A DNA stretch of 6,858 bases from Desulfobacter sp. (GCA_030145005.1 JAQYWJ010000115.1:1-6858), one strand, 5' to 3'; shown: positions 1 through 6,324, numbered from the stretch's first letter. Numbers and translations: made by a program. The notes: a model not told the origin generated them from the letters alone.

Positions 1-133
1 GGGTGTTCCTGCGATCATTTGATGATATAATTCTGGGCTTAAAATGTGATTACTCCGTATCCTTTTTCGATGAATGCACCCATGGAAGGATGATTGGTCA
101 TATTCCCAACCAGAGGGATTCCTTCCGTTTCAA
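1..133. other. Left-edge region without a recognised gene
   Basis: No convincing gene is seen. A minus-strand frame is open from about 213 to 39, with an ATG at 99-101 giving only 20 residues and no ribosome-binding site; it runs through the hairpin region and is treated as chance. The region could be the flank of the putative element or the 3' side of a neighbouring gene beyond the window. Confidence 0.4.
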
Positions 134-180
134 CTCCCCGCCAAGGAGTCTCCTTCCTGAGCGATAGCGAAGGTGGGGGA
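134..180. repeat. Compound inverted repeats resembling an IS200/IS605-type end
   Basis: AAGGAG (143-148) and CTCCTT (150-155) form a perfect palindrome around one base. CCTTC (152-156) can instead pair with GAAGG (169-173). TCCCC (135-139) and GGGGA (177-180 with neighbouring G) close the whole structure. Such clustered subterminal hairpins occur at the ends of IS200/IS605-family elements. Together with 225-356 this may mark a small non-autonomous element lacking a transposase; no target-site boundary could be fixed. Confidence 0.4.
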
Positions 181-198
181 TGAATTGGCGGATTGTGT

Positions 199-222
199 AA
201 AAAGGCGGATTAAGGCTCCGCC
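199..222 (-). terminator. Rho-independent terminator downstream of the operon
   Basis: On the minus strand GGCGGA (217-222) pairs perfectly with TCCGCC (204-209) around a 7-base loop, followed by five T residues (199-203). It lies 136 bases past the stop of the acidic-protein gene and is the only intrinsic terminator seen after the operon, so the structured element at 225-356 is probably included in the operon transcript. Confidence 0.6.
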
Positions 223-224
223 GG

Positions 225-356
225 GCCTATAAACACCCTCCTAAGAGGGGTAGGGTTCGCCTCGCCAATGTTCAGCAAGCTTCGCAACGTGGTTGACCGC
301 CCCTGCCTCACAGGGCTTTTACAGTGCCACGACAGGGCTTTGGCCTGGCGAATACA
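225..356 (-). ncRNA. Structured element, possible standalone HEARO/IscB omega-RNA-like RNA
   Basis: A GC-rich stretch just past the last stop codon with nested pairing and no convincing coding. On the minus strand CGTGG (327-331) pairs with CCACG (288-292) and encloses a hairpin of GCCCTG (311-316) with CAGGGGC (299-305). A further hairpin uses ACCCCTC (245-251) and GAGGGT (235-240). The sequence AAAGCCCTGT occurs twice (310-319 and 332-341, as ACAGGGCTTT on the plus strand). The helix order and the motif ACCACGTTGCGAAGC remind me of HEARO RNAs, the guide RNAs of IscB elements in the IS200/IS605 superfamily; standalone copies without the protein gene are known. If so, the guide end would be at the 3' end of the acidic-protein gene. 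No IscB or TnpB coding sequence is in the window. The identification is from memory of the family pattern and is tentative. Confidence 0.38.
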
Positions 357-357
357 T

Positions 358-1047
358 CTACTCTGTTTTCTTGTCCCAGAAATTACGGCTTTCCTGGAGA
401 ATGTCACTGATATCCTCATCAATATCCTGGCCGGCCTCCTTGGTTTCCTTGTCTCCATCTTCCAGGTCAATATCCGTCAGTTCCCCAACGCTTAAATCTT
501 CTATATCATCCTCTTTGGATAAATCATCAATCAATTCATCACCGTCATCGGCTTCAAGTATATCTGAGTCGTCCTGATCAACTGCAGATTCATCTTCAAG
601 GTCTTCAATTTTCAGTCCGGACTCAGCATTCTGGAAATCATCAGGCAGGTCCTCCGGTTCCAGAACCTCCGCCTGGGCTTCCCCAGGCTCCTTATCCAGT
701 GCATCATCATAATCCGGAAGGTTAATGGACAAATTGTCATCCAGATCTGATGCCGGTGCCTCTTCTTCATCCTGCGGGTCTTGTTTTGGTGCCGTACTTT
801 CACTATCTTCAAGCAGGTTGCCGTTCCGGTCAAAAAGCAGGCTGCCATTCAGATTGATTTCATAATCAAGCCTGAACGCCACGTCATTATCATGTACAAC
901 AATCCGGCCGCCTTTGGGGGACAGCGCTCTTACACTCAGGCGTTCCTTGAACAGATCCCTGACTGCATCAAGGGATAGATCTTTTTGGACAGATGCAATG
1001 AGGTCTTTTTCTCCGTTCAGTATGACTTGGGGATCTGTAATTCTCAT
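358..1047 (-). CDS. Hypothetical protein with small N-terminal domain and long acidic tail
   Basis: A 229-residue protein that I do not recognise. Residues 1-78 look folded: helix-like stretches (about 13-37), then alternating beta-like segments (RIVVHDNDVAFRLDYEINL at 48-66 and GSLLFDRNGNLL at 68-79). Residues 80-229 are low-complexity and strongly acidic: 61 of 150 residues are Asp or Glu against 9 Lys/Arg, with loose repeats of the form D-x-x-D-D-L-S (for example ELIDDLSKED and DIEDLSVGEL). It ends in a more mixed segment, SRNFWDKKTE. It has no signal peptide and no membrane segment. The ATG has AAGGAG 6 bases upstream, and the gene begins 15 bases after the receiver fusion, so the two are almost certainly co-expressed. 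The acidic short motifs could be docking sites for the receiver or another partner; that is speculation. A real gene is supported by the ribosome-binding site, position and length. Confidence 0.85.
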   Translation of the reverse strand: MRITDPQVILNGEKDLIASVQKDLSLDAVRDLFKERLSVRALSPKGGRIVVHDNDVAFRLDYEINLNGSLLFDRNGNLLEDSESTAPKQDPQDEEEAPASDLDDNLSINLPDYDDALDKEPGEAQAEVLEPEDLPDDFQNAESGLKIEDLEDESAVDQDDSDILEADDGDELIDDLSKEDDIEDLSVGELTDIDLEDGDKETKEAGQDIDEDISDILQESRNFWDKKTE

Positions 1048-1062
1048 GCATAACTCCTTCGT

Positions 1063-2436
1063 TTATCGATTGAATGCGGTGTTGGCAAAACTGGGTTCAA
1101 TAAAGTTTTCAAGGTCAATAATTTTACCGATTTCCATGACATCATGCATGTATCTTTGAATTTCATCAAGATCTGCTGCTTCCGGATAGAGTCCGTCCCA
1201 GCGGATTGCCATGGGCTGGGAAAATACATTTTGAAGCACCTGGGGATTCAGGCCCATTTTACCTTCGGGGTCCAAAAATTTTACACCAATGTCCGCAGCC
1301 CGGGCCTTGTCGTTTTCAATATACTCGCCGGTATCCACCAGTAGGGATACAAACTCCTGAACAGCTTCAGGATGTTTCTGGATAAAGTCTTTTTGCATGG
1401 CCACAATGCAGCAGGGATGATTCTCCCATCGTGTGGCAGAATAAAATTCCAGGTTGCCGATTTCCCCCTTGATGGCTTTGGTGGCAACCGGTTCGGCAAC
1501 CATGAATCCACCCACATCCTCGTTTTCTTTCATAATGCCGGGCATCTTGATGGGGGGAACCACCTCAAAGCGTACATTAATAGCTTTTTTTCCCGGAACA
1601 CCGGGTTTCAGCCCCAGTTCTTTTAAAAATTTATGTGCAAGCATGTGGTGAACCGACATTTTGTGGGGAATATCCACAACCTTATATTTGTAAAAGCTTT
1701 GCAAAGAGTCAAACCTGTGATCATAATGCCGGGAGCGTACAAATGTGGAACCGTTCTTGTGGGCATACAGGACCAGTTGAATGGGGGAATCATAGGCAAA
1801 CAGATCCATGGCAATGGGTGCCAGAACAAAGGCACAGTCGATTTCTCCGCTTTCAAGGCCTTCCTGTATGGGGTTCCATCCACCCATAAGGCTGGTGGAC
1901 AGGTCAAAGTACTGGGGTTCCACATCCCCTTGGTTAATCCGGTGTTTCAAGGCACCCAGGGCAAGGTGGTCGGTGATCTGGATGTGGGCAACGTTGAGTT
2001 CAACGCGGCCTCCGATAATGCTTCTCCTTTTTGTTACCCGCTGTTTTTTCATCCCTCCGGAGAAGGCCGCTTCAATCGCCTTTGTTATTTCCTCCGCATT
2101 AAAGGGTTTCGGGCAATGGGCATTACCGCCGGCTTCCAGAATGGCTTTCTGCTGGCCCATGTCAGCCTGGGCCGTGGCCATGATGAAAGGCAGATCCTTA
2201 AATTCCTCAGAGGCCCTTAATTCTTTGAGAAAACCTAGGCCATCCAGCATAGGCATGTTCCAGTCGGATATGACGAGATCAGGTTTTTCAGCTTTTACTT
2301 TTTCAATGCCGTCTGCACCGTTCACCGCCATAACAAGGTTTGAAAATCCGGCTTTCCCCAGAATTTGTTTGAACATTATCCGCATGGTGCCTGAATCATC
2401 TGCCACAACAACTTTAATATTCGGGTCTACCGCCAT
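1063..2436 (-). CDS. CheY-type receiver fused to an NrtA-like binding-protein domain
   Basis: A 457-residue two-domain protein. Residues 1-127 form a CheY-like receiver with all phosphorylation residues: Asp13 and Asp14 (metal), Asp58 in SDWNMP (phospho-acceptor), Thr88 and Lys110 in PKPF; the CheY switch position (Tyr106 in E. coli) is His107. A basic linker at about 129-143 (KKQRVTKRR) leads to residues 145-457, a periplasmic-binding-protein type II domain of the NrtA/SsuA class, with VELNVAHIQITDHLAL (145-160), SGEIDCAFVLAP (196-207), IPHKMSVHHMLAHK (256-269) and NHPCC (339-343). It has no signal peptide, so the binding domain should be cytoplasmic. It is closest in sequence to the leaderless binding protein upstream in the operon, shown by the aligned hinge and C-terminal YM...DL..FI.P.F pattern. 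No DNA-binding or enzymatic output domain is present. Inference: ligand binding and phosphorylation influence each other, to adjust the importer or taxis. The ATG has AAGGAG at 6 bases; the frame is continuous, so the fusion is not a frame artefact. Confidence 0.92.
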   Translation of the reverse strand: MAVDPNIKVVVADDSGTMRIMFKQILGKAGFSNLVMAVNGADGIEKVKAEKPDLVISDWNMPMLDGLGFLKELRASEEFKDLPFIMATAQADMGQQKAILEAGGNAHCPKPFNAEEITKAIEAAFSGGMKKQRVTKRRSIIGGRVELNVAHIQITDHLALGALKHRINQGDVEPQYFDLSTSLMGGWNPIQEGLESGEIDCAFVLAPIAMDLFAYDSPIQLVLYAHKNGSTFVRSRHYDHRFDSLQSFYKYKVVDIPHKMSVHHMLAHKFLKELGLKPGVPGKKAINVRFEVVPPIKMPGIMKENEDVGGFMVAEPVATKAIKGEIGNLEFYSATRWENHPCCIVAMQKDFIQKHPEAVQEFVSLLVDTGEYIENDKARAADIGVKFLDPEGKMGLNPQVLQNVFSQPMAIRWDGLYPEAADLDEIQRYMHDVMEIGKIIDLENFIEPSFANTAFNR

Positions 2437-2494
2437 AAAATACTCCTTATGTCCTGTAAAGGTGTTTTATATAAAAATTAAAAATCATATTTTT
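2437..2494 (-). promoter_or_regulatory. A+T-rich spacer with strong ribosome-binding site
   Basis: The 58 bases between permease and receiver fusion are very A+T-rich and include TATATAAAA on the minus strand, a possible internal -10 region, and a weak A/T dyad (AAAAA and TTTTT around TATGA). AAGGAG (2443-2448) lies 6 bases before the ATG of the fusion gene, the strongest ribosome-binding site in this operon together with that of the next gene. An internal promoter is possible but not shown. Confidence 0.4.
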
Positions 2495-3331
2495 TTAAAC
2501 ATCGCCGGCCCATGACCAGCTGAATCTGTACTGCAATTTCTGGAAAATTCTGTCGAGTATAAATCCCAGCATGCCGATGGCAATGATTATGGCCATAAGT
2601 TTGTCATACTCCATGGTATCCCTGGCATCGTTAATCAGATAGCCTAAGCCCGATGATACCCCTAAAAACTCTGCCGGGACCAAAACAATCCACGCAATCC
2701 CCAGTGCCAGTCTGATGCTGGTTATCATATGGGGGATGGAATATGGGAGAACAATCGTCTGAATGAGTTGAACGTTATTGGCACCCTGATTCAAAGCCAT
2801 TTTTAACCACTGGGGATTAATGTCCATGACACCAATGGCTGTGTTCTGTATTATAGGACAAATTGTCGCCATTATAATTAAAAAATGGACAGCAGACTCA
2901 AAGCTTGTAAATAAAAGCAGTGCAATGGGCATCCAAGACAGGGGACTGATCATTCTTACGAATTGAATCGGCGAATACGTCAGCTTGCGAAGACGTGTAA
3001 AAAAACCGATCAGTACGCCTAATGGAAGTCCGATGAATGCTGATATGGCTATGCCTACAACGATCCTACGCAGACTTGCAAAAACCGACATCCAGAATTT
3101 GGAATTCTGAAAGGCATCTACCAGGGCTGCAAGGGTTGGGCCGGGTAGAAATCCCTTAAAATGGTATAATTCGGGACGGGTAAAGATGAATTGCGTAACA
3201 GCTGCCCAGGCAAAGGCAAACAGGACAAGCCCGGCCAGTTCATATTTCCAATCCGACCATGCCTGAATAAAAAATGATGATACCGCAACCTGTACGGCTC
3301 TGTCCTGGGAATTTTGTTCAGTTGATCTCAA
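2495..3331 (-). CDS. ABC importer permease (NrtB/SsuC/TauC type)
   Basis: The membrane component of the importer, 278 residues, normal for the family. Seen: about six hydrophobic segments (roughly residues 31-50, 84-110, 130-142, 146-163, 205-222 and 245-260), and an EAA-type coupling loop at 177-200 (LKMALNQGANN followed by VLPYSIPH) that contacts the ATPase. ISPLSWMPIALLLF (128-141) and CPIIQNTAIGV (158-168) are characteristic of the nitrate/sulfonate permease class. The start is TTG with a good ribosome-binding site. It overlaps the preceding binding protein by 14 bases, so the two are probably translationally coupled. Only one permease gene is present, so the channel is presumably a homodimer. 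The 58-base A+T-rich gap after its stop separates the transporter block from the two signalling-type genes. Confidence 0.92.
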   Translation of the reverse strand: MRSTEQNSQDRAVQVAVSSFFIQAWSDWKYELAGLVLFAFAWAAVTQFIFTRPELYHFKGFLPGPTLAALVDAFQNSKFWMSVFASLRRIVVGIAISAFIGLPLGVLIGFFTRLRKLTYSPIQFVRMISPLSWMPIALLLFTSFESAVHFLIIMATICPIIQNTAIGVMDINPQWLKMALNQGANNVQLIQTIVLPYSIPHMITSIRLALGIAWIVLVPAEFLGVSSGLGYLINDARDTMEYDKLMAIIIAIGMLGFILDRIFQKLQYRFSWSWAGDV

Positions 3332-4520
3332 TGGTTTCTTCCCTGGTAAATGTATTTTCTATACCGCAATGGCAGAAGCCTTCCATGCCCCCCATGTCGT
3401 CCAGAGCCTTTCTGACAAAACGGTCGTCCACAAGCTGTGAAACAGCTGTGTTTGTGTCGAGACTGGTCAGAAAATCCGTGTTGCCCTCAACCTTGGTTTT
3501 TTTCATCTGTTCCAGAATAAAACGGGTGGCAGATGGAAAAGGAAAAGGTTGGAAGCCTATTCTTTCTACATTCCAATGGGGGTGTACCAGTTCTTTTTCG
3601 GGAATGGCACCAAAAACCCGGTTAAGGACGGATTCATCTACCGGCAGAAATCCTTCGCCGTCTCTGCTGAGCAGGTGGGCTGTTTCCCTGGGATTTTGGA
3701 GGCACCACGCCTGGGCTCTTACAATGGCATTTACCGCCTTTTGGGTCATGGCCGGATTTTGTTGGATCAGATGGTCATTGGCTACGACAACACAACAGGG
3801 ATGATTTTTCCAAATATCTCCAGAATATCGCATGATTTTTGCCGAAAATTTTTCCTGGGCCAGGGCGTTGAAGGGGTCTGCCACGATAAATGCATCTATT
3901 TTATTCCCCAAAAGCGCCTGGGGCATATCCGGGGGCTGCAAAATAAACAGGTTCACCTCGTGGGAGGCAAGCTTTGAGCCCGGCGGACGGATTACAGGTT
4001 CAAGCCCCTGGACCTGAAGGCCTAACTGCATGACCAGATTGTGCATGGAATACCATGAGGGCACGGCCACCTGTTTTCCCGAAAGATCCGCAAACCGGTT
4101 GATGCCGGAGTCTGCTTTGACTGTGACTGCGCTGCCGTTGGTATGATCCCAGGCCAACACTTTGACGGGTATATTCTGCTTGAATCGCATCCACACGGGG
4201 ATGGGGAAAAGCATGTGGACCAGGTCAAATTTGCCCGTTAAAAAAGATTCGGAAAGTACATTCCATGAACGCACCATGACCGGTCGTTCCACATTAAGTC
4301 CTTCATGGGAAAAATAGCCCAGACTATATGCAACAAGCAAGGGTGTAGCATCTGTAATGGGCAGATAACCTATTTTTAACGATCTTTTTTTTGCTGCTGC
4401 CGGACAGGGAAATACCATGGGGGTACAGGCGGCTGCACCTGCTGTCCGTATTGCTGTTTTTAAAAAATTTCGTCGTGAAATGACGTCGGTGCATACCGGC
4501 TTTACATGGTTAAATCCCAT
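3318..4520 (-). CDS. Tat-exported NrtA/SsuA-like ABC substrate-binding protein
   Basis: The probable extracytoplasmic binding protein of the importer, 400 residues. Seen: a twin-arginine export motif SRRNFLK (residues 15-21), a short Ala-rich hydrophobic stretch and a likely cleavage site near the AAA/KK at 41-45; Cys32 lies in a poor lipobox, so lipidation is doubtful. The mature domain starts SLKIGYLPITDATPL (47-61), has DAFIVADPF at 209-217, and NHPCC at 239-243, then AWCLQNP at 271-277, a pattern typical of NrtA/CmpA-class proteins. The substrate cannot be read from sequence: nitrate, cyanate, bicarbonate, sulfonates and pyrimidine precursors all occur in relatives. The Tat rather than Sec route suggests the protein folds, or loads a cofactor or metal, before export. 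The start ATG has GGAG 8 bases upstream. It overlaps the ATPase by 11 bases and the permease by 14. Confidence 0.9.
   Translation of the reverse strand: MGFNHVKPVCTDVISRRNFLKTAIRTAGAAACTPMVFPCPAAAKKRSLKIGYLPITDATPLLVAYSLGYFSHEGLNVERPVMVRSWNVLSESFLTGKFDLVHMLFPIPVWMRFKQNIPVKVLAWDHTNGSAVTVKADSGINRFADLSGKQVAVPSWYSMHNLVMQLGLQVQGLEPVIRPPGSKLASHEVNLFILQPPDMPQALLGNKIDAFIVADPFNALAQEKFSAKIMRYSGDIWKNHPCCVVVANDHLIQQNPAMTQKAVNAIVRAQAWCLQNPRETAHLLSRDGEGFLPVDESVLNRVFGAIPEKELVHPHWNVERIGFQPFPFPSATRFILEQMKKTKVEGNTDFLTSLDTNTAVSQLVDDRFVRKALDDMGGMEGFCHCGIENTFTREETIEIN
3338..3344 (-). promoter_or_regulatory. Ribosome-binding site deciding the permease TTG start
   Basis: AGGGAAG on the minus strand lies 6 bases before the TTG at 3331-3329, inside the end of the binding-protein gene. 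No ATG occurs in the first 80 codons of the permease frame, so this site supports the TTG start. Confidence 0.55.
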
Positions 4521-5286
4521 CCGTAAGGCTCCGTTTGACTAAATATGCGATTTTAAACCGATCGAGAATATCGGTTCTCAACTCTTTTATCACAGGGTCA
4601 TGCTGGTTTCTAGGATAGGGTTCATTGATATCGAAAATATCGGAGATGCCGGCAGGAGATCCTGCCAGAACCACAATTTTATTTCCAAGGCGTATGGCTT
4701 CATCAATATCATGGGTGACAAAGACCGCAGTAAAGCGTTCTGACATCCACAGATTTACCAGTTCCTCCTGGATATGGGCCTGGGTAAAGGTGTCCAAAGA
4801 GGCAAAGGGCTCGTCAAGCAGCAGGACCTGGGGATGTCCCACCAGGGCCCTGGCCAGGCAAACTCGCTGGGCCATGCCCAGGGAGAGCCGGCCGGGTTTT
4901 ACTTCAGCCGCACCAGCCAGTCCCATGATTTCCAGAAACTGGCTTACCCGGTATTCCAGGTCCTGGGTGTCTTTTCTGATTTTACAGCCATAGGCCACGT
5001 TTTCCTTAACGCTGAGCCAGGGGATCAGGGCCGGCTGCTGGAACAGCATGGAACGTGATGAGTGGATGCCGGTAATGGGGCTGCCGTCCACCCGGATTTG
5101 ACCGCAGGTCGGAGTTTCAAGCCCTGCCAGCAAGTTCAGCAGGGTGGTCTTCCCACAACCCGATTCACCCAGAATAATCACAAAATCTCCTGGATTTATG
5201 GAAAAGGAAATATCCTTGAGAATCTGATGGTGTTTTTTTCCCGGTCCGTCGTAGGATTTACAGATTTTTTCAATATCTATTTTCAA
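4510..5286 (-). CDS. ABC importer ATP-binding protein (NrtD/SsuB/TauB type)
   Basis: The cytoplasmic ATPase of an importer, 258 residues, the usual length for this class. Seen: Walker A GESGCGKTT (residues 40-48), a Q-loop at FQQPALIPW (82-90), the signature LSLGMAQR (134-141), Walker B with LLLDEP (155-160), a D-loop ASLD (162-165) and the switch histidine in VTHD (190-193). All catalytic residues are present. The signature is odd: the usual LSGGM has Leu in place of the first Gly. The C-terminal tail (about 215-258) resembles that of nitrate, taurine and alkanesulfonate ATPases. The start is TTG, one codon after the upstream stop and in the same frame, with only a weak GGAAAT before it, which suggests translational coupling. 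It overlaps the next gene by 11 bases. It should energise the permease at 2495-3331. Confidence 0.93.
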   Translation of the reverse strand: MKIDIEKICKSYDGPGKKHHQILKDISFSINPGDFVIILGESGCGKTTLLNLLAGLETPTCGQIRVDGSPITGIHSSRSMLFQQPALIPWLSVKENVAYGCKIRKDTQDLEYRVSQFLEIMGLAGAAEVKPGRLSLGMAQRVCLARALVGHPQVLLLDEPFASLDTFTQAHIQEELVNLWMSERFTAVFVTHDIDEAIRLGNKIVVLAGSPAGISDIFDINEPYPRNQHDPVIKELRTDILDRFKIAYLVKRSLTDGI

Positions 5287-5289
5287 GTA

Positions 5290-6234
5290 CTATATTTCCG
5301 ATAGAGCCGTATGAATAAATTCCGGTCTGATAAATCCATTAAGGTCCGTTCCGGCAGGCATTACCGCCATGGTTGTACGCATATAATCAAGCACGATGTT
5401 TAAAATTTCCATATCCGGGACCAGAAATTTTGGGCAATAGGTTATCCCCGATGTTTTAAGTGCCCTTTGCGTCTGGTCGACAGAAAGGCCTAAAAAAGAG
5501 GCTGACATGCTTTCAATGTCTTTTTCGGCGGCGTTCGGGGCTGACATATACCGGTCAAGTTGCCGGGCACTATCAAGCAGGCAGCTAACCATCAGGGCCA
5601 AATCTTCCCCTTTGGTTTTAAGCAGGTCCTGGTGTACCACGAATGCGCTGCCCGGGTGATTCTTCCACAGATCCCGGGAAATGAGCAGATGTCTGAAACC
5701 TTTTTTCTCAACCTCAGCGTCACCAAAGGGGGCAGGGCAGATAAAAGCTGCAATATCGCGGTCAAGATCCGAATTTGCCATTTCCGGCATCAGGGCACAT
5801 GGTACCGATTCAATGTCGACGCTTTTTCCCGGTTTTCCCAAACCGGCGATTTTCAATTTTCCTGCACTCAGCAGCCTGTGCACAAGCATATGCTGAATAC
5901 TAAACCTGTGCGGGATCAAAACACTTTTTCCCTTAAAATCCGCCAATCTTTGAATCTGCCCAGGTACAATGATTCTGCTGCCTGCCCTGTGGGTGAACAT
6001 GAGCATGGATATGGCCGAACCTTTGTCAAACAGATACATGGCCTGGGCAATATCCATGAACGCGGCATTGATATCCCCGGATGATAACCCCTTCTCTACC
6101 TGTTCCCAGGAACGCATGCTAAAAGTTATAACATCCGTATCGCTACCTGACCCTTTACGCTGGATGTAACGGGGCAAAGCAATCCCCAGTATCAGATGGT
6201 CAATACTAATAAAATGTCCGATTCGGATAGTCAG
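5290..6234 (-). CDS. Leaderless NrtA/SsuA-like substrate-binding protein
   Basis: A 314-residue protein (from the CTG start) with the periplasmic-binding-protein type II fold of the NrtA/CmpA/SsuA/NMT1 class. Seen: a first strand TIRIGHF at residues 2-8, SGDINAAFM at 52-60 (compare SGEIDCAFV in the receiver fusion), a hinge-like IPHRFSIQHMLVHR at 107-120, and NHPGS at 192-196, where its two paralogues in this operon have NHPCC. There is no signal peptide, so it should be cytoplasmic, unlike ordinary transporter binding proteins. Start choice: the first ATG/GTG/TTG is a TTG at 6177, but using it would remove the first 19 residues, which align with the other two copies. The upstream frame is open to a stop near 6285 with no ATG; CTG at 6234 with GAGG before it fits best, and ATT or ATC is possible. 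The ATPase gene follows in the same frame after TAG and one codon. Its role is probably regulatory or accessory. Confidence 0.82.
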   Translation of the reverse strand: MTIRIGHFISIDHLILGIALPRYIQRKGSGSDTDVITFSMRSWEQVEKGLSSGDINAAFMDIAQAMYLFDKGSAISMLMFTHRAGSRIIVPGQIQRLADFKGKSVLIPHRFSIQHMLVHRLLSAGKLKIAGLGKPGKSVDIESVPCALMPEMANSDLDRDIAAFICPAPFGDAEVEKKGFRHLLISRDLWKNHPGSAFVVHQDLLKTKGEDLALMVSCLLDSARQLDRYMSAPNAAEKDIESMSASFLGLSVDQTQRALKTSGITYCPKFLVPDMEILNIVLDYMRTTMAVMPAGTDLNGFIRPEFIHTALSEI

Positions 6235-6239
6235 AGCAG

Positions 6240-6243
6240 CCTC
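6240..6243 (-). promoter_or_regulatory. GAGG ribosome-binding site supporting a CTG start
   Basis: On the minus strand GAGG lies 5 bases before the CTG codon at 6234-6232. This is the best site near the start suggested by homology for the first binding protein, which has no ATG, GTG or TTG at the right place. Confidence 0.4.
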
Positions 6244-6300
6244 AAATATTTTACATTTATTACTTTGGAATTTTTAGAAGAACTTTAACACAGCCCGGAA

Positions 6301-6324
6301 TGCGTTGGCAAGTTTGTAAACGCA
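6301..6324. repeat. Imperfect 24-base inverted repeat
   Basis: TGCGTTGGCAA (6301-6311) and TTGTAAACGCA (6314-6324) are inverted copies with two mismatches around a 2-base centre. The spacing fits a dimeric DNA-binding protein site better than an RNA hairpin. It lies about 70 bases before the first transporter gene. Confidence 0.4.

Noticed and set aside
310..341. CRISPR-like direct repeat (ACAGGGCTTT twice)
   Set aside because: There are only two 10-base copies at one spacing and no further units; they fit alternative pairing within the structured element.
210..470. Minus-strand frame of 86 codons at the end of the acidic-protein gene
   Set aside because: It overlaps the acidic-protein gene in another frame and continues into the structured element; frames like this arise when non-coding structured repeats are translated.
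1633..2515. Long plus-strand open frames (about 195 and 235 codons) opposite the receiver fusion
   Set aside because: They lie antisense to a protein with complete receiver and binding-protein motifs, and their translations show no recognisable domain.
3274..3977. Plus-strand open frames opposite the exported binding protein
   Set aside because: They are antisense shadows of a gene with a clear Tat signal and family motifs, and show no domain of their own.
4390..4440. Lipoprotein signal in the exported binding protein (Cys32)
   Set aside because: The residues before the Cys are Ala-Ala-Ala without the usual Leu at -3, and a normal cleavage site follows at the Ala run before the mature domain.
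5560..6084. Plus-strand frame of 174 codons
   Set aside because: It is antisense to the leaderless binding protein, whose alignment to two paralogues covers the whole stretch.
6303..6322. Possible sigma-54 promoter (TTGGCAAG followed by a GC)
   Set aside because: It is on the plus strand, facing away from the transporter operon, and the GG to GC spacing is 13 bases rather than the required 10.
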